DNA from: JALSJK01 sp964530345
GTDB taxonomy: Bacteria; Pseudomonadota; Gammaproteobacteria; Methylococcales; Methylomonadaceae
Reading direction: 5' to 3'
NCBI GenBank assembly: GCA_964530345.1
Contig: CAZGYJ010000037.1
Location: 1 to 20,529 of the forward strand
DNA length: 20,529 nucleotides
How positions within the stretch are numbered: position 1 is the stretch's first letter; the number at the start of each line of letters is the position of its first letter. The notes beneath the pieces are model-generated. The model saw only the letters and a list, made by a program, of their open reading frames with translations. It ran no database searches and was not told the origin of the DNA. Both the position numbers and the translations under genes were made by a program. This document shows positions 1-7,023 of this stretch, piece after piece.

Positions 1-189
1 ACAGGGTTGCACTGTTTAATAAGAAATTCTATTGGTCATGGAAGTTTTAATTTTGAGGACGGAGGAAAAGTCACTTTCACGGATACAGATAGAAACATAT
101 CGATTACAGTAGATACCTACAATTTCATAAATCTTTGCGTGCAAATTGAGCGTTTTTACATGCAAGCAAGCGTAATAGAACGGTCATAA
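1..189 (+). CDS. 3' end of a HEPN-domain-like protein (partial, runs off the left edge)
   Basis: The reading frame is open from the first base and ends in TAA at 187-189, so only about 62 C-terminal residues are visible and the gene starts outside the window. Near the start of the visible part is RNSIGH, which fits the R-x4-H signature of HEPN domains, with a polar residue directly after the arginine. HEPN proteins are often RNases in toxin-antitoxin, abortive-infection or other defence modules, and the Arg and His form the active site. The following segment (HGSFNFEDGGKVTFTD) resembles the C-terminal part of the pEK499_p136-like HEPN family, as I recall it. The tail contains aromatic residues (YNF, ERFYMQ) but no membrane segment. 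It converges on lapA. The HEPN call is a motif-based inference. The alternative is an unrelated protein with a chance R-x4-H. Confidence 0.5.
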   Translation, partial: TGLHCLIRNSIGHGSFNFEDGGKVTFTDTDRNISITVDTYNFINLCVQIERFYMQASVIERS

Positions 190-201
190 CGAAAAATATT
201 T

Positions 202-260
202 GGGGTCAGAATGAAATAGAATAAAGGGTCAGTGTAAATATTATTCACTTATTTCTGACC
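202..260. repeat. GGTCAG-type repeats with an imperfect hairpin (REP-like)
   Basis: The word GGGGTCAGA occurs at 202-210 and GGGTCAG at 226-232. The inverted form CTGACC is at 255-260. GGTCAG (227-232) pairs perfectly with CTGACC (255-260). Inside this, AAATA (236-240) pairs with TATTT (250-254) across a 9-nt loop, with three unpaired bases on the left arm. This is seen directly. GGTCAG-bearing palindromes of this kind are familiar between genes of gammaproteobacteria, where they can be REP elements moved by Y1 (TnpA_REP) transposases. That origin is inference, because no transposase is in view. Confidence 0.5.
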
Positions 261-309
261 TTACTTAATTGATCCCAATTATTTCGGTTTTTGGCAGGCT
301 AGCTTTAGA

Positions 310-567
310 CTACTTTGATTTACTCAGTTGCTTATTTAATTTCGCGTATTGGGTTTTTAATCGAAATATTTTGAAAAATGCTGCAAAAAATCCTATAGCA
401 ATCCCGGCGAACAATTCGATTGTTAACGCAACAACTAAAGGTAACTGAATTGTAGTGAAATATAGATTGATTTCAATCGGTTGGAAATTTAATAGAGAAA
501 AAGCCAGGGCAATAGCCGCTATTAGCAAAAAAATAAAAATTAGAATTATTTTTGATAATAGCGCCAT
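310..567 (-). CDS. lapA: LapA-family small inner-membrane protein (DUF1049)
   Basis: An 85-residue protein with two hydrophobic segments, roughly residues 5-26 and 42-67, separated by a short loop (about LNFQPIEINLYFTT). It ends in a basic, charged tail (KIFRLKTQYAKLNKQLSKSK). This is the usual architecture of LapA, also called YciS or DUF1049. In E. coli LapA works with LapB (YciM) at the inner membrane to control lipopolysaccharide synthesis through FtsH-dependent turnover of LpxC. The position just after ihfB is the conserved one in gammaproteobacteria, which supports the name. The start is ATG at 567-565, with no strong ribosome-binding site. The lapB gene that usually follows is not present in the 300 bases to the left. 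A plus-strand gene converges there instead. Confidence 0.85.
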   Translation of the reverse strand: MALLSKIILIFIFLLIAAIALAFSLLNFQPIEINLYFTTIQLPLVVALTIELFAGIAIGFFAAFFKIFRLKTQYAKLNKQLSKSK

Positions 568-600
568 GATTTATTAATGGTTGATAAGTTTGTGAATTGA

Positions 601-625
601 CGGCTGTCTCCACTTCAACCAGCCG
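601..625. repeat. Inverted repeat in the ihfB-lapA spacer
   Basis: CGGCTG at 601-606 is exactly complementary to CAGCCG at 620-625, with a 13-nt loop. It lies between ihfB and lapA, about 35 bases upstream of the lapA start. On the minus strand no T-tract follows, so it is not a standard terminator for ihfB. It could be an mRNA structure ahead of lapA. The rest of the 159-base spacer is AT-rich and contains a TATAAT on the minus strand (around 690-695), but I could not pair it with a -35 box. Confidence 0.3.
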
Positions 626-726
626 CTTTATTCAATTGCTTCAAAAAATAACAGCAATATTCTTGTCTGTTCGGTTCGCAATTTTGAAGATTATAGGTAT
701 ATCTTTACAAGTTATATTTTCGGATC

Positions 727-1032
727 TTAATCCACTATCTTGTATTTCTCCCGCGATTCATTAACACGAGTTCGTAATTCTTTACCCGGTTTAAAATGCG
801 GGACATACTTTGATGAAAGAGCAACTGAATCACCAGTCTTAGGATTTCGCCCCATGCGTGGGGGACGATAATGTAATGAGAAGCTACCAAAACCTCTCAC
901 TTCTATACGTTCTCCCGATGCTAAAGCATTGCTCATTTGTTCAAGAATGCACTTAACAGCCAGTTCTACATCTTTTAATTCCAAATGGGGTTGTTTTCTT
1001 GCAAGCTCTTCTATTAATTCAGATTTTGTCAC
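727..1032 (-). CDS. ihfB: Integration host factor subunit beta
   Basis: IHF-beta pairs with IHF-alpha to form a sequence-specific DNA-bending protein used in recombination, replication and sigma-54 transcription. The sequence carries the family core: TKSELIEEL at the N-terminus, GERIEVRGFGSFSLHYR in the middle, and GRNPKTGD then VPHFKPGKELR in the beta-arm and C-terminal helix region. The conserved Pro of the GRNPKTG arm intercalates DNA in the family. I place the start at GTG 1032-1030. This gives (V/M)TKSELIEEL as in E. coli, with AGGA at 1042-1039 and a 6-nt spacing. The frame is open to a TTG at 1050, but that codon has no ribosome-binding site and adds six atypical residues. Length is 101 residues against 94 in E. 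coli, with a few extra at the C-terminus. The upstream rpsA terminator suggests it also has its own promoter. Confidence 0.95.
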   Translation of the reverse strand: MTKSELIEELARKQPHLELKDVELAVKCILEQMSNALASGERIEVRGFGSFSLHYRPPRMGRNPKTGDSVALSSKYVPHFKPGKELRTRVNESREKYKIVD

Positions 1033-1218
1033 TTTTAATCCTGCACTCAAGAAAGGGGGTTGAATTTTCCATTTACAAAATACTCAAATGAAAAAAAATT
1101 AACCATTTATCTTCTATCAAAGTAAAAAAGGGTGTTTTCACCTTGTTCAAACTGTCAACATATCTAATACTTACTTTCTATCATATTGAAAATAAAAGTA
1201 AATATAAAATCTGTTCTC

Positions 1219-1258
1219 AAAAAAATGGGCATATTATAGAGAACTATCAATATGCCCA
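1219..1258 (-). terminator. Rho-independent terminator after rpsA
   Basis: Read on the minus strand, a perfect 10-bp stem TGGGCATATT/AATATGCCCA (arms at 1249-1258 and 1226-1235) closes a 13-nt loop. It is followed directly by seven T residues (complement of the A-run 1219-1225). It begins 14 bases after the rpsA stop codon. It should end the long gyrA-to-rpsA transcript and separate it from ihfB. Confidence 0.88.
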
Positions 1259-1271
1259 GATTTTCAAAATA

Positions 1272-2930
1272 CTATTTTTCTATTTGTTTAAAAATATCAC
1301 CCAATGTAGGCGTTGTTGCCTGGGCAGAAAAATCTTTAATCGCCGCAACTTCATCATCTCTTTCCATTGCTTTGATAGAAAGGGAAATTGCTTTATTCTT
1401 TTTGTCAACACCTGTGAATTTAGCAGTTACCTCATCACCCTCTTTCAGGTGTGTTCTTGCATCTTCAACCCTGTCCCTTTGAATTTCAGAAGCTCTTAGA
1501 TAACCTTCAACATTATCCGCCAAGGTAACAACAGCACCTTTCGCATCTACTTCTTTAACAACACCTTTCACTATACTGCCTTTTTCATGGACAGCAAGGT
1601 AATTTTGGAAAGGATCCTGTTCTAATTGCTTAATACCCAAAGAAATGCGTTCGCGTTCAGCATCAACAGCAAGGATTACAGTTTCCACTTCATCCCCTTT
1701 TTTATAATCTCTGATTAAAGCTTCGCCGGTATCGTTCCAGGAAATATCAGACATATGCACCAAGCCATCGATTCCGCCTTCCAATCCAATAAAGATACCA
1801 AAATCTGTGATTGATTTAATGTTACCTTTGATTTTATCGCCTTTATTGTGTGTCGCGGCAAATTCATCCCAAGGATTTGGCTTACATTGTTTCATCCCCA
1901 AAGAAATACGACGACGTTCTTCATCGATCTCCAGAATCATGACTTCAACTTCGTCCCCAAGTTGAACAATCTTAGAAGGATTAGCATTTTTATTAGTCCA
2001 GTCCATTTCGGAGACGTGAACAAGTCCTTCAACACCTTCTTCGATTTCGACAAAACAACCATAATCAGTGAGATTGTTTACTTTACCAAAAACGCGTGTC
2101 CCAGCTGGATAACGACGGGCAATATTTTGCCACGGATCTTCAGCCATTTGCTTCATACCTAATGAAACACGATTTTTTTCTTTTTCGTATTTTAATACTT
2201 TGACCTGAATTTCCTGGCCAATCTCAACACATTCGGATGGATGTCTGACTCGGCGCCATGCCATATCGGTAATGTGTAACAATCCGTCAATTCCGCCTAA
2301 GTCAATAAATGCACCGTAATCAGTCAGGTTTTTGACAATGCCTGTAACTACAGCACCATCAGACAATGTTTCAAGCAAGGCTTCCCTTTCTGCGCTGTAC
2401 TCTTTCTCAACCACGGCACGGCGAGACAATACAACATTATTACGTTTCTGATCAATTTTAATAACTTTGAATTCCAGATCCCGGCCTTCCAGGAAACTGG
2501 TGTCTCTGATCGGGCGAACATCAACCAAAGAACCTGGCAAGAATGCTCGTAAAGCGCCAATAGCAACAGTAAAACCACCTCTAACTTTACCATTAATGCG
2601 GCCAACGACGATTTCATCATTTTCAAAAGCTTTTTCAAGCTCTGCCCAGGCTTTATTTTTCTTTGCTTTATCACGGGAAAGAAGTGTCGAACCAAGTCCG
2701 TCTTCAAACATATCCAGGGCAACTTCGACCTCATCGCCTATTTGAACTTCCAGTTCGCCATCGGCATTTAAAAACTGCCATTTCGGAATCACGCCTTCTG
2801 ACTTCGATTGTGTGCTAACAATGACCATATCGTTTTCAATATCGATAACAGTACCCGTTAACATCGCCCCTGGCCGCATCTCTGTTTTGGCCAAACTTTC
2901 TTCAAATAATTCTGCAAAGCTTTCGCTCAT
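1272..2930 (-). CDS. rpsA: 30S ribosomal protein S1
   Basis: S1 binds mRNA on the small ribosomal subunit and helps initiation at messages with weak or structured start regions. The protein has 552 residues (557 in E. coli). It consists of six S1 (OB-fold) repeats, roughly at residues 21-87, 105-171, 192-260, 277-347, 364-434 and 451-520. The four central repeats show the typical pattern GxVKNLTDYGAFIDL...GLLHITDM, repeated as NNLTDYGCFVEI and SITDFGIFIGL. The N-terminal MSESFAELFEESL is the conserved ribosome-binding end. The start is ATG 2930-2928 behind a GGGAAAGAG stretch. It lies 107 bases downstream of cmk, the classic cmk-rpsA pairing. That gap is long enough for an extra promoter or an autoregulatory leader as in E. 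coli, but I could not identify either. A strong terminator follows the gene. Confidence 0.98.
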   Translation of the reverse strand: MSESFAELFEESLAKTEMRPGAMLTGTVIDIENDMVIVSTQSKSEGVIPKWQFLNADGELEVQIGDEVEVALDMFEDGLGSTLLSRDKAKKNKAWAELEKAFENDEIVVGRINGKVRGGFTVAIGALRAFLPGSLVDVRPIRDTSFLEGRDLEFKVIKIDQKRNNVVLSRRAVVEKEYSAEREALLETLSDGAVVTGIVKNLTDYGAFIDLGGIDGLLHITDMAWRRVRHPSECVEIGQEIQVKVLKYEKEKNRVSLGMKQMAEDPWQNIARRYPAGTRVFGKVNNLTDYGCFVEIEEGVEGLVHVSEMDWTNKNANPSKIVQLGDEVEVMILEIDEERRRISLGMKQCKPNPWDEFAATHNKGDKIKGNIKSITDFGIFIGLEGGIDGLVHMSDISWNDTGEALIRDYKKGDEVETVILAVDAERERISLGIKQLEQDPFQNYLAVHEKGSIVKGVVKEVDAKGAVVTLADNVEGYLRASEIQRDRVEDARTHLKEGDEVTAKFTGVDKKNKAISLSIKAMERDDEVAAIKDFSAQATTPTLGDIFKQIEK

Positions 2931-3037
2931 TTTCTCTTTCCCGCGCTTACTTTAATGCAAGCAAGCTTATCTATTTCAAAGTTAAAAATTGCTTAAACGT
3001 GCGATAAAAATATCAAATTGTTCAAACACCCAAAAAA

Positions 3038-3694
3038 TCAATCAATAAAATCAAGGACTTCATTGATTACCGCTACTATACTCTTGTTTGAAGAATCAAT
3101 ATAATGTGCATTTTCTGCCATTTCCAGCGGTGCCACACTACGTTCTCGATCACGACGGTCACGTTCTTCAATATCTTGAGTTATCTGTGTAAGGTTAGCA
3201 TCAATCCCTTTTTCAATCAACTGTTTATATCGTCTTTTTGCTCGCGTTGCAGCATCTGCTGTTAAAAAAACTTTATAGCGCGCATCCGGGAACACAACCG
3301 TCCCCATATCTCGACCATCAGCAACCAACCCTGGCAGCTGTTTGAAATCACGTTGTTTTTGCAATAAGACTTTTCTGACTTCTGGCAAAGCCGCAATTTT
3401 TGACGCGACAGAGCCAGTTTCTTCACTTCCCAAACGGGATGAAATATCTTCTCCACTCAGTAACACGGTTAATTCTTCATTACATTCAAAGCTTAATTGC
3501 ATCTGTTTGGCAATACTTGCAATTTCGGCTTCATCATCCAAACCGGCGTCCTGATCTAAAACAGCAATTGCCAATGCGCGGTAAATAGCTCCACTATCCA
3601 GATAATTCCATCCCAATTTTTTCGCCACTGCCCGGCTTATCGTGCCTTTGCCAGCACCACTTGGACCGTCAACCGTTACAACAGGAATGCTCAT
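3038..3694 (-). CDS. cmk: Cytidylate (CMP/dCMP) kinase
   Basis: This cytosolic enzyme phosphorylates CMP and dCMP with ATP in pyrimidine nucleotide salvage. The N-terminus VTVDGPSGAGKGT contains the P-loop (GPSGAGKGT, about residues 9-17), followed by YLDSGAIYRALA, the CMP-binding start of the family. LVADGRDMGTVVFPDA is the conserved GRDMGTVVFP motif, and RDRRDRERSVAPL is the basic lid and substrate-binding region. Length (218) is close to the E. coli enzyme (227). Its ATG overlaps the aroA stop by four bases (ATGA, 3691-3694), so the two are probably translationally coupled. The pairing aroA-cmk-rpsA is widely conserved. Confidence 0.97.
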   Translation of the reverse strand: MSIPVVTVDGPSGAGKGTISRAVAKKLGWNYLDSGAIYRALAIAVLDQDAGLDDEAEIASIAKQMQLSFECNEELTVLLSGEDISSRLGSEETGSVASKIAALPEVRKVLLQKQRDFKQLPGLVADGRDMGTVVFPDARYKVFLTADAATRAKRRYKQLIEKGIDANLTQITQDIEERDRRDRERSVAPLEMAENAHYIDSSNKSIVAVINEVLDFID

Positions 3695-5010
3695 GACACT
3701 TCTTTACTTTCAATATTCAAGCCCAAACTTGCAGCCAATTGTACAAATGGCGGAAATGAAGTGTTAACATTGGCACAATCCTGTATCGTGATGGGGGCAT
3801 CAGCACATAACCCTGCAATCGCAAAAGCCATAGCTATCCGATGATCGCCATGAGAGATAACTTCACCGCCTCCTATTTTTCCGCCTTGAATTATCATTCC
3901 GTCCTTTGTTGGCCTGGCATCGATACCCAATATCTGTAATCCATCCGCCATTACCTGTATACGATCACATTCTTTAACCCGAAGTTCCTCGGCATCTGTC
4001 AAAACTGTTTGTCCTTCAGCACAGGCTGCCGCAACAAACAGTACTGGAAACTCGTCAATCGCCAATGGCACCAAATCTGATGGAATGTTTATTCCTTTCA
4101 GTTGACTGGAACGAACCCTTATATCTGCTACCGGCTCCCCTCCTACCGTCGTCTGATTAGAAATTTCAATATCTGCACCCATTAATTTCAGGATATCGAT
4201 GATCCCTGTCCGGGTTGGGTTAATGCCAACATGCTTAAGTAAGACTTCGGAGTTTTCGGCAATACTAGCCCCCACCAAAAAAAATGCGGCGGATGAAATA
4301 TCGCTTGGAACATCAATGTCACAGGCATCAAGAGAGCCGCCACCATTAATAGTTACTTTGTTGCCTTCACGTTTCACCGAATAACCAAAACCAGTGAGCA
4401 TTCTTTCGGTATGATCTCGGGTTGGTGCTGGCTCAGTCACTGAAGTTTTCCCTTCAGCATACAAACCGGCCAATAAGACGCATGATTTAACCTGAGCACT
4501 GGCCATTGGCATCAAATAATCAATACCATGTAAAGATTGGCCACCTTTAATATGTAACGGCGAGGTTCCTTGTTCTGTGGTTGCAATTTTGGCGCCCATT
4601 TCGGCCAAAGGCTGAGTCACTCGTTTCATTGGCCGTTTTGATAATGATTCATCGCCAGTCAAGGTGCTATCGAAACTCTGCCCGGCTAATAGCCCGGACA
4701 ATAAACGCATAGAAGTTCCTGAATTACCAAGATATAATGGTTTTTCTGGGGCTTTGAGACCATGCAGACCAACACCTTGAATGGTTAGCTCACCGTTATC
4801 AGGTCCTTTTATTGTCACGCCCATATCGCGAAATGCTTGCAAGGTTGCTAAAGCATCTTCAGCTTCCAAAAAACCCTTGACATGGGTAATCCCTTTTGCC
4901 AACGAACCTAGCATTATTGAACGGTGAGAAATTGACTTATCACCCGGCACTCTGATCTCGCCCTGCATCTTGCCACCTGGCTCGACCATAAAATTAATTG
5001 ATTTAGACAT
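3691..5010 (-). CDS. aroA: 3-phosphoshikimate 1-carboxyvinyltransferase (EPSP synthase)
   Basis: AroA joins shikimate-3-phosphate and phosphoenolpyruvate in the sixth step of the shikimate pathway. The sequence (439 residues) has VPGDKSISHRS (Lys25 is the phosphate-binding lysine), LGNSGTSMRLL at residues 94-103, RPMKRV, MASAQVKSCVLLAGL, TRDHTERML, the LRVKECDRI segment, and a final GDHRIAMAFA. The GDKSISHRS and DHTERML forms resemble the Bacillus/Agrobacterium-type (class II-like) enzymes more than the E. coli one. The residue matching Gly96 of E. coli is Gly98 here, not the Ala found in the glyphosate-insensitive CP4 enzyme. It is a single-domain gene, unlike the fused tyrA-aroA of Pseudomonas. 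It starts two bases after the tyrA stop and overlaps cmk by four. Confidence 0.97.
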   Translation of the reverse strand: MSKSINFMVEPGGKMQGEIRVPGDKSISHRSIMLGSLAKGITHVKGFLEAEDALATLQAFRDMGVTIKGPDNGELTIQGVGLHGLKAPEKPLYLGNSGTSMRLLSGLLAGQSFDSTLTGDESLSKRPMKRVTQPLAEMGAKIATTEQGTSPLHIKGGQSLHGIDYLMPMASAQVKSCVLLAGLYAEGKTSVTEPAPTRDHTERMLTGFGYSVKREGNKVTINGGGSLDACDIDVPSDISSAAFFLVGASIAENSEVLLKHVGINPTRTGIIDILKLMGADIEISNQTTVGGEPVADIRVRSSQLKGINIPSDLVPLAIDEFPVLFVAAACAEGQTVLTDAEELRVKECDRIQVMADGLQILGIDARPTKDGMIIQGGKIGGGEVISHGDHRIAMAFAIAGLCADAPITIQDCANVNTSFPPFVQLAASLGLNIESKEVS

Positions 5011-5012
5011 TA

Positions 5013-5888
5013 TTACTGCTCAAAAAGATTAAGAAACCGCTGTCTTGCTTTCCGCGCATTATCAAAAGTATCGAAAAGCATTTGACTTTCATCGTTTTCC
5101 AGCATTTTAGAGATTTTCTCCAATTCGTTTTGTAACTGCTGGATTAATTGAGTTATTTCATTTTTATTGGCTAGGCAAATATCTCGCCACATTGAAGGAT
5201 CACTGGATGCAATCCGTGTAAAATCTTTAAAACCGCCTGCTGCAAATTTAAAAATCTCGTTTTTTTCATCCTTTTTCCCCAACAAATCGACCAGAGAAAA
5301 AGCCAAAATGTGTGGTAAATGACTGGTGGCGGCAAGAACATGATCGTGATGCTCCACATCCATGATTGAAATGGATGCTCCCAACATCTCCCAAAATTGC
5401 TGCATTTTCGACAATGACTGTTGAGAAGTTTCCAATGTTGGTGTGATAATCAAGCGTTTCTTGTCGAATAAACTATCGATTGCCGCTTCTGCACCGCTCT
5501 GTTCAGCCCCTGCAATGGGATGCGTCGGAACAAAATTTTCTGGCATAAAGCCGAATACTTTTTCAACTGCCTTAACTACATTCACTTTGGTACTGCCTAC
5601 GTCGGAATAAACAGCAGAATCAGACCAATGGTCTTTTAATTGAATAAAAATATCTTCAATCACGCCAACAGGCGTTGCTATAACAACGCAGTCCGCTCCC
5701 TGAACAGCCGACTTTATGTCAAAATAATGGTGATCAATGATACCTTTTGCTTGAGCTAAATCCAGGTTTTTATTATCTTCCAGCCTGCCAAAACCAACAA
5801 TATCAGAACAAAGCTTTTTTTTCCGTGCAGCTAGCGCAATCGAGCCACCAATCAAACCCACGCCAATGATGCAGATTTTATTAAACAT
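5013..5888 (-). CDS. tyrA: Prephenate (or arogenate) dehydrogenase
   Basis: This enzyme oxidises and decarboxylates prephenate (or arogenate) with NAD(P)+ on the way to tyrosine. The N-terminus has the Rossmann dinucleotide motif GVGLIGGS (residues 9-16). Further on are VIATPVG, SDVGSTK, THPIAGAEQSG and TSHLPHILAFSLV, all typical of the TyrA family, including the conserved catalytic-region His. Length is 291 residues, a stand-alone dehydrogenase without the chorismate mutase domain of E. coli TyrA. Mutase activity is supplied by pheA two genes upstream. The start codon lies inside hisC, overlapping it by eight bases, and aroA follows after two bases. The sequence alone does not settle whether prephenate or arogenate is preferred. 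Confidence 0.93.
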   Translation of the reverse strand: MFNKICIIGVGLIGGSIALAARKKKLCSDIVGFGRLEDNKNLDLAQAKGIIDHHYFDIKSAVQGADCVVIATPVGVIEDIFIQLKDHWSDSAVYSDVGSTKVNVVKAVEKVFGFMPENFVPTHPIAGAEQSGAEAAIDSLFDKKRLIITPTLETSQQSLSKMQQFWEMLGASISIMDVEHHDHVLAATSHLPHILAFSLVDLLGKKDEKNEIFKFAAGGFKDFTRIASSDPSMWRDICLANKNEITQLIQQLQNELEKISKMLENDESQMLFDTFDNARKARQRFLNLFEQ

Positions 5889-6990
5889 CCTTTAGTACTT
5901 CAGATAAAGCATCAATAAAAAATTGATTCTCTTCCAGTGTGCCAATACTAATCCGTAAATGATTTGGCATTTCATAATTTGCAACTGGCCGGACAATAAC
6001 CCCTTTTTTCAATAAAGCTTCATAAACTGGAAAAGCAGGATGGAGTAAATCCACAGAAACGAAATTACCCGAAGAAGGAATCCAGGACAAGTTGAGGTCT
6101 GAAAAAGCCTCGGTTAATTGCTTCATGCCCTGGCGATTAAGATCCAGGGTTTTATGCAAATAATCACTATCGTCCAAAGCAGCTTGTGCGGCAGCTAAAG
6201 CCAACGAATTATTATTAAAAGGTTGGCGAACTCTGTTGAGAAGATCGATCATTTCAACCGATGACAAACCATAGCCAACTCTTAATCCGGCAAGACCGTA
6301 TGCTTTTGAAAAGGTACGTGTGATAATTAAATTGGCAAACTGCTCCAGCCAAAGCCTGGAATTAAAATTTTCCTGCTCGTTTATAAATTCGTAATAAGCT
6401 TCATCAAGAACGCAAATCACATGCTGAGGAAGCGATTTTAAAAAAGATTCCAGTTCATCATGCTGCAAAAAAGTTCCAGTTGGATTATTGGGATTAGCAA
6501 TAAAGACCATGCGTGTATTTGCAGTCACTGCCTTCAACATGCCATCAAGATCATGCCCATAATTCAAGGCAGGAATACTTTTCCCTTGTGCTCCGACAGC
6601 CTGTGTCACCAAAGGATAAACGGCAAAAGCGTGCTGGGAAAAAATGACTTCGGTATCAGGCGTTAAAAAAGTCCTCGCCAATAGCTCAAGAATTTCATTG
6701 GAGCCATTGCCCAGAACAATTTGCTCAGTTGAAATATCATGGCGACTGGATAAAGCTTGCTTTAATAAAAACCCTGAACCATCAGGATATCTTGCCAAAT
6801 CTGGTAATGCTGTCTCGATTGCTGCAATCGCCTTCGGACCGGGCCCTAATGGATTTTCGTTAGAAGCCAGCTTCACGATATGTTCCAAACCCAGCTCGCG
6901 CTGCAATTCAGTGATTGGTTTTCCCGGGGCATAAGGCACTAACTGTTGAACGCCGGGAACGGCTAATTGAAAAAGGGATTGTTTAGTCAC
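5881..6990 (-). CDS. hisC: Histidinol-phosphate / aromatic aminotransferase
   Basis: A fold-type I PLP aminotransferase of the HisC family, 369 residues. Visible motifs are SNENPLGP (residues 43-50), GNGSNEI (94-100), NPNNPTGT (167-173), DEAYYEF (196-202), and the PLP-lysine segment FSKAYGLAGLRVGYG with Lys229. HisC enzymes transfer an amino group from glutamate to imidazole-acetol phosphate in histidine synthesis. Many copies also act on phenylpyruvate and 4-hydroxyphenylpyruvate. Its place between pheA and tyrA, away from other his genes, suggests the aromatic role, as proposed for the hisC copy in the Pseudomonas supra-operon. That is inference. A second hisC elsewhere in the genome would support it. 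The start is GTG (6990-6988) without a strong ribosome-binding site, 33 bases after pheA. Confidence 0.93.
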   Translation of the reverse strand: MTKQSLFQLAVPGVQQLVPYAPGKPITELQRELGLEHIVKLASNENPLGPGPKAIAAIETALPDLARYPDGSGFLLKQALSSRHDISTEQIVLGNGSNEILELLARTFLTPDTEVIFSQHAFAVYPLVTQAVGAQGKSIPALNYGHDLDGMLKAVTANTRMVFIANPNNPTGTFLQHDELESFLKSLPQHVICVLDEAYYEFINEQENFNSRLWLEQFANLIITRTFSKAYGLAGLRVGYGLSSVEMIDLLNRVRQPFNNNSLALAAAQAALDDSDYLHKTLDLNRQGMKQLTEAFSDLNLSWIPSSGNFVSVDLLHPAFPVYEALLKKGVIVRPVANYEMPNHLRISIGTLEENQFFIDALSEVLKDV

Positions 6991-7023
6991 TTTCAGCTTA
7001 AATCTTTAGGTTGCAATAACTTT

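Noticed and set aside
601..625. CGGCTG/CAGCCG hairpin as the terminator of ihfB
   Set aside because: No T-tract follows on the minus strand, so it was listed only as an inverted repeat.
1033..1050. Six-residue N-terminal extension of IHF-beta starting at TTG 1050
   Set aside because: No ribosome-binding site precedes the TTG. The GTG at 1032 has AGGA at proper spacing and gives the canonical N-terminus.
1129..1142. Small GGTG-AAAA-CACC hairpin followed by a T-run on the minus strand, as a second terminator
   Set aside because: The stem is only four base pairs and the stronger terminator lies upstream, so the signal is too weak to call.
1153..1158. TTGACA on the minus strand as the ihfB -35 box
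   Set aside because: The hexamer is perfect, but nothing resembling TATAAT occurs 15-19 bases downstream. The sequence there is a CACCC/T-run.
1143..1499. 118-residue plus-strand frame opposite the end of rpsA
   Set aside because: It lies mostly antisense to the strongly conserved rpsA and terminator, is low-complexity in part, and matches no family I know.
2348..2734. 128-residue minus-strand frame inside rpsA
   Set aside because: It is in an alternative frame of the S1 gene, whose own frame has unmistakable S1 repeats.
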